Shown: in pieces, positions 1 to 8,536 of the stretch | Numbering within the stretch: the stretch's first letter is position 1 | How the letters are laid out: each line of letters opens with the position of its first letter | DNA from: Lactarius indigo | Lineage: Eukaryota; Basidiomycota; Agaricomycetes; Russulales; Russulaceae | Direction: 5' to 3' | NCBI GenBank assembly: GCA_025766275.1 | Contig: JAFKAC010000004.1 | Span: 2,294,001-2,358,000, forward strand | Length of the DNA stretch: 64,000 nt | Notes under the pieces: model-generated | Told to the model about the DNA's origin: nothing | The model's input: the letters and a program-made list of their open reading frames with translations, nothing else | Database searches by the model: none | Program-made: the position numbers and the translations under genes

Positions 1-310
1 GTTGGACGCTAGTTACTGTGACTCATAGCCGCGCTTGTAAGCCGGCTCGACTTGTATTTAAGCAGTCTTGTGAAGACCAAGATACGCCATCTTGGTCTTC
101 TTGAATCGTCACTTGTTTTCCGTTCTCTAGCATCTTCCTCTCCCTCTCTAAGATTCCTTGCTTAAGACTTCATAAGCTTGCCGGTGTACCTCCGCGTATT
201 CACTGAGGCAAGGACTTGGACCTTCGCGTCTTCAAGTTGGCAGCAGACATACCGCTAAGTCGTTACCGCCATTCGAGCTCAAGTCGAGCTGACGTTGTGA
301 CAACGTTACA
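1..310 (+). repeat. Gypsy-1 5' LTR (partial, cut by window start)
   Basis: Position 1 corresponds to position 7337 of the 3' LTR, and the copy ends in gttaca at 305-310. It holds a TATA-like box, the putative transcript start and the R-U5 leader. No ATG occurs between the putative start (89) and the gag frame. Confidence 0.95.
55..100 (+). promoter_or_regulatory. Gypsy-1 core promoter and self-priming R start
   Basis: A TATA-like TATTTAAG begins at 55. Thirty-four bases later ATCTTGGTCTT (89-99) is the exact reverse complement of the PBS at 313-323. In Tf1-type elements the first 11 nt of the transcript anneal to the PBS and prime cDNA synthesis, so 89 is the expected transcript start. The R start is also the right arm of a perfect 12-bp inverted repeat (72-83 with 89-100, 5-nt loop) that spans the U3/R junction. 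Confidence 0.75.
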
Positions 311-312
311 TT

Positions 313-323
313 AAGACCAAGAT
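313..323 (+). other. Gypsy-1 self-priming primer-binding site
   Basis: AAGACCAAGAT lies 2 nt after the LTR end and is perfectly complementary to LTR positions 89-99. I recognise no tRNA 3' end (TGG start) here. Its position and complementarity match the Tf1/sushi self-priming mechanism. Confidence 0.8.
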
Positions 324-329
324 ACCACC

Positions 330-2390
330 GTGGCCGTAACAACAAGAGACCAGTGGACGAGCTTCCGTCCTTACTCGCTCCAGAGAAGAGGAGAACGTAA
401 CGTCCCCACACGCTTTTTACAAGCGGCCAGTTGGAGGGAGCGACAAGAAGAAACCGGATACTTTGTGGAGTTTAACGGACCTAGCAGGTTCCGACCAGTT
501 GAGTTCAATTTCGACCACCTGTGTTGGGTAGAAGTTGCGTGGAACCCCATAGACTCTCAGTGGGACGCTATACGACCAGCTGGACCTCGATATCGCTGCG
601 ACATCGACGCGCGAGAACTCAACACCAGATCAGATTGGGGCCCCATCGACGGGCAAATACGAGAACACTCGACCGGAGAAGTAGTGTCTGAAGGAGACAA
701 TAGCGAATCAGACAACGAAGAAAGTGAAGGGCGAGAACCGAATCAGACGGAAACGAGCGGAGGAGCCGTACAAGATCTCCTCATAGAACGAGCTGAGTCC
801 GCACACATCACTGAGCCAGAACCAATTCACATCCGATCGCCAGCCATTATGGCAACAATAACATGAGCAATGGAAGAAGTTGCGATGGAAGAGGCGCGCA
901 TAATACGCGACGAAGCTAGGGACATCATCATGCCCATCAACCCAGAAACAGGAGTACGTATGACGGCGGACGACGCCGCAATTTTCAGAGCAATAGGCTC
1001 GGACAGAGGAGATCCCCCATCAGGGCGACGACCAGCAATGGAGTTACCTCCAGGAGTGGGAGGACCGGGAGAAGACCCACCGCCACCACCGGGAGGGGGA
1101 GTCCCATTCGATTTGCGAAGAACCGAACCACCAAGGGGACCACCCCGCGACCCACCAGGAGGAGGTGGAGGAGGCGGGGATGGCGGTGACGCCGGAGGAG
1201 GGGACAGAGGACACCCCAGCGAGAAATTAACCGGCGAGCCACCCTCTATTTTTGACGGAGACAGACTTAAAGTCGACCAATTCCTTACGCAGTGGCACGT
1301 CTATTGGGGCATGAATCTAGACGCCCCCATTATGCGCAACGACTACAGGAGGTGTCTCCTGTTCCTCTCGTACATCAAGGGCGGAGCGGTCAGCGAATGG
1401 GTTCTATCCTTCCTGAACTGGCTCAATCGGCAAATACAACGGGGAATCAGCCCCTATACTCGAGGCCTATGGGACGCGGTGGCCGATGGTTTCAGCCAAA
1501 GATTCGAAAACACATTGGAACGGGAACAAGCGCAAGCCATACTACGAAAAGGCTACAAAATGACCGGAGAGGACATTGACAAGTACGTCAACGATTTTGA
1601 ACAGTTAGCACGGAAGGCTCATTATCACCTCAACGAACCGCAAACCATCGATCTGTTCACATCGGGTCTGCCCAAGGAACTGTTCAAAAACGCGTTCCAA
1701 TTTGACGAGCCGGTAACATTCGACGACTGGAAGCGAGCTGTCCTCAAGCGACAAAAGAACTACATTCATCTCAAAGCACGGCTCAACGAATACAAGAATA
1801 CTACTACCCAACCAAAAAAGCAGACGGGTAACGCAGGATGGGCACTCCCGCAGAACCTACCACAGACCAACCCATGGGCCATGGATACCTCCGCTGATCG
1901 AGCCAAGGTGCGGCTAGCTGGGTCCGAAGACATCGACTTTAACAAACCGCCTCATCATGACTGGCCGGCACCGCCTTTTCCCCCACGAGGAGGACCCGGG
2001 GCTAGAGGACGAGGAAGAGGCGGATCTAGGAGGGACTTAAGGAACGTCCTTTGTTATAACTGTCACGCGCCAGGCCACCTCTCACGAAATTGCCCACACC
2101 CCCGACAACAGAGGCAATGGCAAAACGCTCCATCTAGCAGCAGAATGACGGAGACCGCCTGGCCATTACAATGGCCGGGATCCCCGGGACCCATGTCTCA
2201 ATACGAACCATCGCTTCCGGGGTATGCGACACCGGCACCCAGCGCGACACCCGCGCCACAAATCAAAGCGGCAAAAACGGCAGGAGAACAAGCGAAGGAA
2301 TGGCTGACGCAGGTGGCCAACAGTACGGATGAGGTAAAAGACCTCATACTTCAAGACCTGTGGGGAAAGGAGGGTTTTCAGAACGCCTGA
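330..2390 (+). CDS. gag: Gypsy-1 Gag (single frame, interrupted by one TGA)
   Basis: Structural capsid/nucleocapsid protein of the retrotransposon. The frame opens at GTG 330 in a Kozak-like context (ACCACCGTGG); there is no upstream ATG in the leader, and the first in-frame ATG comes only about 170 codons in. The N-terminal domain (residues 1-110, with motifs EFNGP and NPID) is shared with the decayed copies near 23000 and 59500. An in-frame TGA at 864-866 splits the gene into 178- and 506-codon parts in the same frame. The second part has a Pro/Gly-rich stretch, a capsid-like region (FLTQWHVYWG) and a CCHC knuckle, CYNCHAPGHLSRNC, near 2052-2093. It ends in TGA at 2388, overlapping pol. The TGA may be a nonsense mutation or a readthrough site; I cannot tell which. 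Confidence 0.88.
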
Positions 2391-5300
2391 ACCCGTCAGT
2401 CTGGGTGAGGGCTTTACGATGTAATTCCGTAATCGTGACAACGCGCTATCGATCTTTGCGAATCCCAGTGACTGTCCACACGAATTACCAAACGACTGAA
2501 ACAAACGCACTGGTGGACTCCGGAGCCACCGACAATTTCATCCGACCAAGAATGGCGGCCCGGGCAGGAATCCCGATATGGCCCTTAGAAACGCCTCGTA
2601 AAATATGGAATATAGACAACACGGAAAACAAAGCTGGGTTAATCACTCATTACGTTAACCTAGAGGTGAAGACACACGGACAGATTAAAAAAATGACCTT
2701 TTTGGTCACCGACCTCGGCAGCGAAGACATGGTGCTGGGCTATCCATGGCTGAGCGCTTTCGAACCGACGATTAGTTGGGCAACAGCAACCATGCACCCG
2801 GACATGCAACCGGTAGTTCTGGCTACTACTGAGGACCTACTCACGACACCCGCCGTGCGGGCTCTAATCGTAGCAGAGAGAGAAGCAATCGTCCAAGAAT
2901 TAGAGGAAGAGGAAATCCTTGTAAGGGCCACCGCCTCGACAGAACTAGCAATATCAGCAAAACAACAGCAAACGGCAGCAGTGCTACCGCCGGTATATGC
3001 AGAGTACAGTATGCTGTTTAACGAGCAGGCCTCGCATCGATTCCCTCCGTCTCGACCCTGGGATCATGCTATTGACTTCAAGCCATCGGCGCCAGCGGCG
3101 ATCGATTGCAAAATCTACCCCATGACGCAAAAGGAAGAGGGCGAATTGAAAGAATTCCTTGACGAAAAATTGAAACAGGGATACCTACGCCCTTCTATCT
3201 CCCCGTACGCATCATCTTTCTTCTTTATCAAAAAGAAGGACGGAAAGCTACGCCCGGTACAGGACTACCGTGTCATCAACTCACACACCATCCGCAACCA
3301 ATATCCGCTACCTCTTATTCAGGACCTCATTCTGGACCTCAGCAACGCCCACATCTACACCAAGCTTGACATCCGCTGGGGCTATAACAACATCCGCATT
3401 CGCGACGGAGATCAGGAGAAAGCGGCATTCAAAACCAAATTCGGCCTTTTTGAACCTACGGTCATGTTCTTCGGTCTCACCAATTCCCCCACAACCTTCC
3501 AGGCAATGATGAATCACATCTACCGCGACACGATCGCAAAGCACGAACGCCTGGGGACTACGATACGTGTTTACATGGACGATATCGGCATAGCCACTCA
3601 TTTTGACCATGATCTGGCAGCTCACATCGCCGCCGTACGCGACGTACTGCGCGTCGCACGCGAACACGATCTCTACTTCAAACTGGAGAAGTGCCTGTTC
3701 CACCAACCGCGGATGGATTACCTGGGGGTAATCCTTGAAAGGGGGGTGACCCGAATGGACCCTGTAAAAGTTCAAGGCATCAAAGACTGGCCCAAGCCAA
3801 CAACAGTCAAAGACGTTCGATCGTTCCTGGGCTTCTGCAACTTTTACAGGCTTTTCATCCGCGGATTCGCAACCCATGCTAAACCACTCACCAAACTGAC
3901 CAGGAAAGACGAAGAATGGAGGTGGACTGACGAAGAAAACAACGCATTCAATACCCTCAAACGTCTCGTGACCGAGGAACCGGTATTGGCGCATCCGGTC
4001 CTCCAAGACCCGTTTGAATTGGAAGTTGACGCTTCCGGATATGCGGTGGGAGCCGTACTTTTACAACAAAAGTCTGACGGAAAACGACACCCCATAGGCT
4101 ATTACTCAGCCACGCTCTCGGAGGCAGAGCGAAACTACGACATCTACGACTTGGAGTTGCTCGCAATAGTCAAAGCATTGCGAAACTGGAGACCGCTGCT
4201 CGCCGGAGCTCCGCATAAAATCAAGATTTATTCGGACCACCTCAACCTACAATATTGGAGGTCGCCACAGAAAATTAGCAGGCGAGTTGCCAGGGAGGTA
4301 CTCGAACTCTCTGAGTACGACTTCGAGATTCACCACATCAAAGGAAAAAACAACGGTCGAGCAGACGCACTCTCAAGACGACCCGACTACAATCAGGGAG
4401 AAAACGACAACAGCGAAGTGGTTGTCCTGCCTCCCGAGGTCTTCGTGAGAACTCTCAACATCGCACGCACCTTCACCGCAAATCCGAACATGCTCCAACC
4501 ACGCCACCAACAAGACAACGAAGTAATCAAGGTATGGGTAGACCCCCATAATCTCAAAAAGATAGAAGGGGAATGGTATAAAGACGGCAGGTTTGTAATC
4601 ACCGGACCAGCCTCAACATATCGGGTACTAATACATGACCACCACGACTTACCAATACACGGCCACCCCGGAGTGGCAAGAACGCAGCGAATCCTGGAAC
4701 GACATTACTGGTGGCCGCGACTACGAAAAGACGTATATGAGTACGTCCAAGGCTGTGCGGAATGTCAGCGAAACAAAGTGAACACAAGGCCCATACGAGC
4801 GGCGCTACATCCCATCACACCGGTACTGGACGCCGTCCCCTTTCAAACCATAGCCATGGATTTTATCACCAAACTACCGTCGTCACAAGGGTATGACAGC
4901 ATACTAACAGTCACGGACCACGACTGCAGCAAGGCCTCCATCTTCATCCCCTGTAAAGAAGAGATAACAGCTGAGGAAACCGCAGCCCTGTACGTTGCTC
5001 ACGTGTTTAAACGCTTCGGATTACCGCGCAAGTGCATTAGTGACAGGGATCCACGATTTGCGTCAAAATTCACCAGAGAAGTATGCCGAGTCCTGGGCAT
5101 CCAGCAAAACATATCAACAGCATATCACCCACGGACCGATGGACAGTCCGAGCGCACTAATCAGTGGTTGGAACAGTACCTGCGCTTCTGGGTAAATGAG
5201 CGACAAGATAACTGGGTTGCTTATCTGCCAATCGCCGAATTCGCTCACAATAACTGGCCACATGAGCACACGAAACAATCCCCATTTCAGCTTCTGATGG

Positions 5301-7105
5301 GATATAACCCACAAGCGGATTGGACCGATAAGCCATCTCCCCTTCCGCAAGTCACGAGACGACTGACACAGCTGAAAGAGGCTAGAGAGGATGCCCAGCG
5401 CCTCATGAAACGAGCTCAAGAAGCATGGGTACGCAACAAAGATACGCCCAGTTTCAAGATAGGAGACCTCGTGTGGCTGGAAGGGAAGCACCTTCGAACC
5501 AACCAGCCCACGGCGAAATTAGCGGCGCGACGCCACGGACCGTTCCGGGTGACACAGGTGATGTCTCCTTACAATTATCGATTGGAACTCCCCACGCAGT
5601 GGAGCATTCACCCAGTGTTCCACATCGATCTTCTCACGCCCTACAAACAAACTCCTCTTCACGGGGAAAATTTCACACGACCACCGCCCGAACTGATCGA
5701 TGGAGAGGAGGAGTACGAAGTCGAGGCCATTCTGGACTCTCGGCATTTCGGCAGAGGAAGAAGGCTCCAATATCTCGTCAAGTGGAAGGGATACCCGGAC
5801 TCGGAGAATCAGTGGGTCAACAAAGATGACGTCTTTGCACCAGAAGCGCTTCGCCTCTATCAGGAAGCGCAAGCACACGGAGCAACGGTTATAAGGGGCT
5901 CCGCCCGCGCAGAGGAAAGTCATCCCCTATTCCTTCGCTCTGCAACCTCTACTCTTATGCCCACTTCTCCTCTACGACATGTCACCCAAGCGCTACTCCT
6001 CGACTCCCTTGCCGAAGACGCTCGGGCCCTCCTCGCAGAAGACGACGAGACTGAGGTTCCCAACACCCAAATCACCCCGTACACACCTGTCGGCCAGCCG
6101 GAGAGCCGTATCACCGCACAAGAATGGGCAAACGTTCTTGCCCGATTCCCAGACCCCACGCAACAGCCCGATGACGAGTCCGCCGTCGTCCACGTCTTCC
6201 GCGACGAACATGGGGCGCGCGAGCCCATCGCCGCCATCCCCCCAAGCGACGACCTCGTCGGCGTTCGCGGAGTTTTCCCGCGCAACGACGAGCGTTCAAG
6301 CTCTCCTGGAGTACGAGTTGGACGGATGGAGGAGGGTAGCGGCGGAGTGGCAGAAGGAACAGCTAGACTCAGCCGCGGCCCGACTGAGAGAGATGCGAGA
6401 GCGGCGGCAGCGATGGAAGCTGCTGAGGCTGGCCATGACGACGACGATTACTACCCGGCACGCCATGCCTTCCTTCGAACGAAAAGCGACCCTACTAATC
6501 CCCGCATCACACCCTGGCTCGTCAATTCCGACGGGTCCGCCATGTATCGAGGACGTGTGCGTGTACCAGGCGCCGCGGACCACCGTCCCTTCACCGCCGC
6601 TGACGACCCCGCGCACGTTATTGCGCCTGAGGGGTTCAGGGCAAATCGACGACCCCATCACATTCCATACCCCATCACCGGGCCCGACGGAGTAGAGAGG
6701 GATGCCTCTCACGTCCAGATTATTGGAGGGGCGGACCCCCTCATACTCGGGGTGATACCGGGTTCCCCCCATCTGTATGGTAAGCCCCTCTACGCCGAGC
6801 CACACGTCAACGCCGCCTTGCGCCCCACATACCCCCACGAGGACCTCGTCATCCTCGCTGCGGACAAGATTACGGACCGCGCCCTCAACCGCATCAACGA
6901 CGAGACGCTTACCACAGAAGTCACGCGCTACCGCGCGGCCAGTTTCGAACTGGAGCGACTTCGCGCCAGGGTAGCTCAACTCCGCGACATGATCGCGTGC
7001 GCCCAAAGCGACCGACAAGACTCCATTTATCGACTGGAGCGCGCTACGGCACTCGAGCGCATCGCCGACGAACAGCACGACTGGCCAGCTAGAGACTTTC
7101 GGTGA
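2360..7105 (+). CDS. pol: Gypsy-1 Pol polyprotein with chromodomain and C-terminal extension
   Basis: Intact 1581-codon frame in -1 phase to gag, so its first codon (GTG) is probably not a start. Domains by residue: aspartic protease with DSGA near 53; reverse transcriptase with YMDD at 405-408; RNase H about 530-670; integrase zinc region (HDHHDLP, then CAEC) about 759-803; integrase core with AMDF near 833, SDRD near 893 and the glutamate of SERTN near 929; a GPF motif near 1061; and a chromodomain about 1119-1160 (YLVKWKGY). Catalytic motifs look complete. After the chromodomain comes an unusual extension of about 410 residues. The chromodomain would direct integration to methylated-histone chromatin, as known for chromoviruses. 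Confidence 0.93.
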   Translation: MGKGGFSERLNPSVWVRALRCNSVIVTTRYRSLRIPVTVHTNYQTTETNALVDSGATDNFIRPRMAARAGIPIWPLETPRKIWNIDNTENKAGLITHYVNLEVKTHGQIKKMTFLVTDLGSEDMVLGYPWLSAFEPTISWATATMHPDMQPVVLATTEDLLTTPAVRALIVAEREAIVQELEEEEILVRATASTELAISAKQQQTAAVLPPVYAEYSMLFNEQASHRFPPSRPWDHAIDFKPSAPAAIDCKIYPMTQKEEGELKEFLDEKLKQGYLRPSISPYASSFFFIKKKDGKLRPVQDYRVINSHTIRNQYPLPLIQDLILDLSNAHIYTKLDIRWGYNNIRIRDGDQEKAAFKTKFGLFEPTVMFFGLTNSPTTFQAMMNHIYRDTIAKHERLGTTIRVYMDDIGIATHFDHDLAAHIAAVRDVLRVAREHDLYFKLEKCLFHQPRMDYLGVILERGVTRMDPVKVQGIKDWPKPTTVKDVRSFLGFCNFYRLFIRGFATHAKPLTKLTRKDEEWRWTDEENNAFNTLKRLVTEEPVLAHPVLQDPFELEVDASGYAVGAVLLQQKSDGKRHPIGYYSATLSEAERNYDIYDLELLAIVKALRNWRPLLAGAPHKIKIYSDHLNLQYWRSPQKISRRVAREVLELSEYDFEIHHIKGKNNGRADALSRRPDYNQGENDNSEVVVLPPEVFVRTLNIARTFTANPNMLQPRHQQDNEVIKVWVDPHNLKKIEGEWYKDGRFVITGPASTYRVLIHDHHDLPIHGHPGVARTQRILERHYWWPRLRKDVYEYVQGCAECQRNKVNTRPIRAALHPITPVLDAVPFQTIAMDFITKLPSSQGYDSILTVTDHDCSKASIFIPCKEEITAEETAALYVAHVFKRFGLPRKCISDRDPRFASKFTREVCRVLGIQQNISTAYHPRTDGQSERTNQWLEQYLRFWVNERQDNWVAYLPIAEFAHNNWPHEHTKQSPFQLLMGYNPQADWTDKPSPLPQVTRRLTQLKEAREDAQRLMKRAQEAWVRNKDTPSFKIGDLVWLEGKHLRTNQPTAKLAARRHGPFRVTQVMSPYNYRLELPTQWSIHPVFHIDLLTPYKQTPLHGENFTRPPPELIDGEEEYEVEAILDSRHFGRGRRLQYLVKWKGYPDSENQWVNKDDVFAPEALRLYQEAQAHGATVIRGSARAEESHPLFLRSATSTLMPTSPLRHVTQALLLDSLAEDARALLAEDDETEVPNTQITPYTPVGQPESRITAQEWANVLARFPDPTQQPDDESAVVHVFRDEHGAREPIAAIPPSDDLVGVRGVFPRNDERSSSPGVRVGRMEEGSGGVAEGTARLSRGPTERDARAAAAMEAAEAGHDDDDYYPARHAFLRTKSDPTNPRITPWLVNSDGSAMYRGRVRVPGAADHRPFTAADDPAHVIAPEGFRANRRPHHIPYPITGPDGVERDASHVQIIGGADPLILGVIPGSPHLYGKPLYAEPHVNAALRPTYPHEDLVILAADKITDRALNRINDETLTTEVTRYRAASFELERLRARVAQLRDMIACAQSDRQDSIYRLERATALERIADEQHDWPARDFR
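2372..2378 (+). promoter_or_regulatory. Predicted -1 ribosomal frameshift heptamer
   Basis: G GGT TTT in the gag frame fits the canonical X XXY YYZ slippery form. A -1 slip moves the ribosome into the pol frame 10 nt before the gag stop. The homologous place in Gypsy-2 has G GAT TTT, also a known slippery form. A short ACCC/GGGT stem could form just downstream, but I did not fold it. Confidence 0.65.
5870..7105 (+). other. ORF3-like C-terminal extension fused to Gypsy-1 Pol
   Basis: About 410 residues follow the chromodomain without a stop: a charged, Pro/Ala-rich linker, then a more conserved block from about 6500. The stretch around 6755-6945 (PHLYGKPLY, then LTTEVTRYR) aligns with the separate ORF3 of Gypsy-2 (PHYGESVY, then LTAEVTRLR) and with a decayed copy in Gypsy-3 (GKPLY). 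The end is predicted to be helical or coiled. Unlike the other lineages, no CCHC motif follows. The function is unknown. Confidence 0.7.
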
Positions 7106-7134
7106 GTCGGGGCCTCACGCTGAGAGGAGGGTGA

Positions 7135-7646
7135 TGTTACGTTTCGGTTCGTACGGGCTGCATGACTCATACCCTTACTGTACCGGTTGTCACTACGGCT
7201 GTAAGGTATATTAGTGACGGACTTACTTACGGTGATACGGTAGTACGATAGGCGATAAGGGCTCGATAGCTGATTGATGACAGGCGCCACTAATACTGGT
7301 AGTAGTGGTACTTGGATTGAGATACTTACGCGATACGTTGGACGCTAGTTACTGTGACTCATAGCCGCGCTTGTAAGCCGGCTCGACTTGTATTTAAGCA
7401 GTCTTGTGAAGACCAAGATACGCCATCTTGGTCTTCTTGAATCGTCACTTGTTTTCCGTTCTCTAGCATCTTCCTCTCCCTCTCTAAGATTCCTTGCTTA
7501 AGACTTCATAAGCTTGCCGGTGTACCTCCGCGTATTCACTGAGGCAAGGACTTGGACCTTCGCGTCTTCAAGTTGGCAGCAGACATACCGCTAAGTCGTT
7601 ACCGCCATTCGAGCTCAAGTCGAGCTGACGTTGTGACAACGTTACA
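7135..7646 (+). repeat. Gypsy-1 3' LTR
   Basis: Complete 512-bp LTR, TGTTACG to GTTACA, preceded by the purine tract GAGAGGAGGGTGA (7122-7134). It contains the same TATA-like box, 12-bp hairpin and R-start motif as the 5' copy. Confidence 0.95.
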
Positions 7647-7853
7647 AGCATGGACTGCTTTAGATTAGATATACAGGACTTGTAGATTAGATACTGTTTG
7701 ATCTGTACAATCTATTACTTACCATTGCATCACATATAACATTACTATTCTTCTATGACATCATGTATCTGGACTCTGTGTTGTATAAATGCCTTTATTC
7801 TTTACATAGCACTATCTTTATTTATGATGTCACTATGATATCATCTTGCTCTG
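7647..7853 (+). repeat. LTR-B copy 1, left segment
   Basis: Middle part of a Copia-type LTR (family LTR-B), homologous to about ten other copies here. Its 5' part is cut by Gypsy-1 and its right part resumes at 17544 after Gypsy-3. Typical motifs are the repeated TTAGATTAGATA and paired TGACATCAT/ATGATATCAT elements. Confidence 0.85.
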
Positions 7854-8256
7854 TGTCACGGTCACGTGACATCGTGACATAACGTCACACAACGCGTTCA
7901 GAAAGTATCCCTGAAAGTTTTACAGAAGTATCTCTTACACAACAAGCACACCTTATGGTGCTAGACTCATGAATCATGTATGTGGCAAAGGTAGTGATGT
8001 GGCTTGTAGAAAACAGTCCCCCGAAAACCCAGTATGTACGACTGTAAGAGATGTAGTACAACGAGTAGTACAACCTTGTCTACTCTTAGTTCTTGAATAC
8101 CAAGCATTGCTTTCATCAACTCCCCTCTCCCTTGCAATCTCTCTGAGTGAGCCAAGGAACCCCCAACTTTGGTTTGTTCAGTGGAACAAGCCCCGACTTC
8201 TACCTAACGTTGAGCTCAGCTCTGTTGACTTAGTACGGTCCCTTGGAACCATAACA
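7854..8256 (+). repeat. Gypsy-3 5' LTR
   Basis: 403 bp, TGTCACGG to CATAACA. The first 26 bp form a near-palindrome centred on CACGTG. GTCTACTCTTA at 8078-8088 is the complement of the PBS that follows the LTR. The TATA-like box is weak (TGTAAGAG near 8043). Confidence 0.93.
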
Positions 8257-8267
8257 TAAGAGTAGAC
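8257..8267 (+). other. Gypsy-3 self-priming PBS
   Basis: TAAGAGTAGAC directly abuts the 5' LTR and is the exact reverse complement of LTR positions 8078-8088. The same pair occurs in Gypsy-D. Confidence 0.8.
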
Positions 8268-8536
8268 CATTCTACTCTGCCATGGAATAAGGCGATAAGG
8301 CATTCCCAGACCAGTACACACAACACAGGCAGTCCTTGAACAGACATGTAGTCACAGTGGCACACGAACAGAAACACGTGTGCATCGAACTGGAACCAGC
8401 AGAGACAAGTGGTGCCCCACTGTTCTCTGCCTTGGGCAAGACTGGTAAGGCCCCAGACAGACCTTAGCCTGGTGTGTCCTCCTAGGAAGACAGTGACCAG
8501 CCAAGTGGAGTGGCTAGGGCACCAGGGCCCATAACC
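8268..8536 (-). mobile_element. Internal fragment of a Copia element joined to LTR-B
   Basis: Non-coding leader of a minus-strand Copia. Reading leftward from LTR-B copy 2, the sequence starts with the PBS GGTTATGGGCCCTG (8523-8536) and continues as leader. The same leader follows the LTR-B end at 38800 on the plus strand. I see no gene. A near-perfect 12-bp direct repeat (8268-8279 and 9142-9153) brackets this fragment plus LTR-B copy 2. Confidence 0.6.
8523..8536 (-). other. Copia half-tRNA initiator-Met PBS
   Basis: GGTTATGGGCCCTG on the minus strand follows the LTR-B end. It would pair with the 3' end of an initiator tRNA-Met 5' half cut in the anticodon loop, the priming mode known for Drosophila copia. 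Confidence 0.7.

Larger units (their letters stand above)
1..7646 (+). mobile_element. Gypsy-1, near-complete Ty3/gypsy chromovirus
   Basis: This is an LTR retrotransposon read left to right: LTR, self-priming PBS, gag, -1 frameshift signal, pol with protease, RT, RNase H, integrase and chromodomain, a long C-terminal extension, purine tract and 3' LTR. The window opens inside the 5' LTR, so about 202 bp are missing. The 310 bp of 5' LTR in view match the 3' LTR without a mismatch I can find, so the insertion is recent. It lies inside an older LTR-B copy; the right flank agcat (7647-7651) should be one TSD copy. The only obvious lesion is an in-frame TGA in gag. Confidence 0.93.

Noticed and set aside
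71..100. 12-bp hairpin as a transcription terminator
   Set aside because: It sits at the promoter end of the LTR, has no T tract, and its right arm is explained by PBS pairing.
864..866. Selenocysteine at the in-frame TGA codons (864 and 40233)
   Set aside because: There is no reason to expect selenoprotein machinery in this group, and no SECIS-like structure was noticed.
6296..7078. Antisense ORF of 260 codons opposite the Pol extension, and a 232-codon one at 3308-4006
   Set aside because: They are mirror frames of an intact pol with strong codon bias. No domain is recognised in them.
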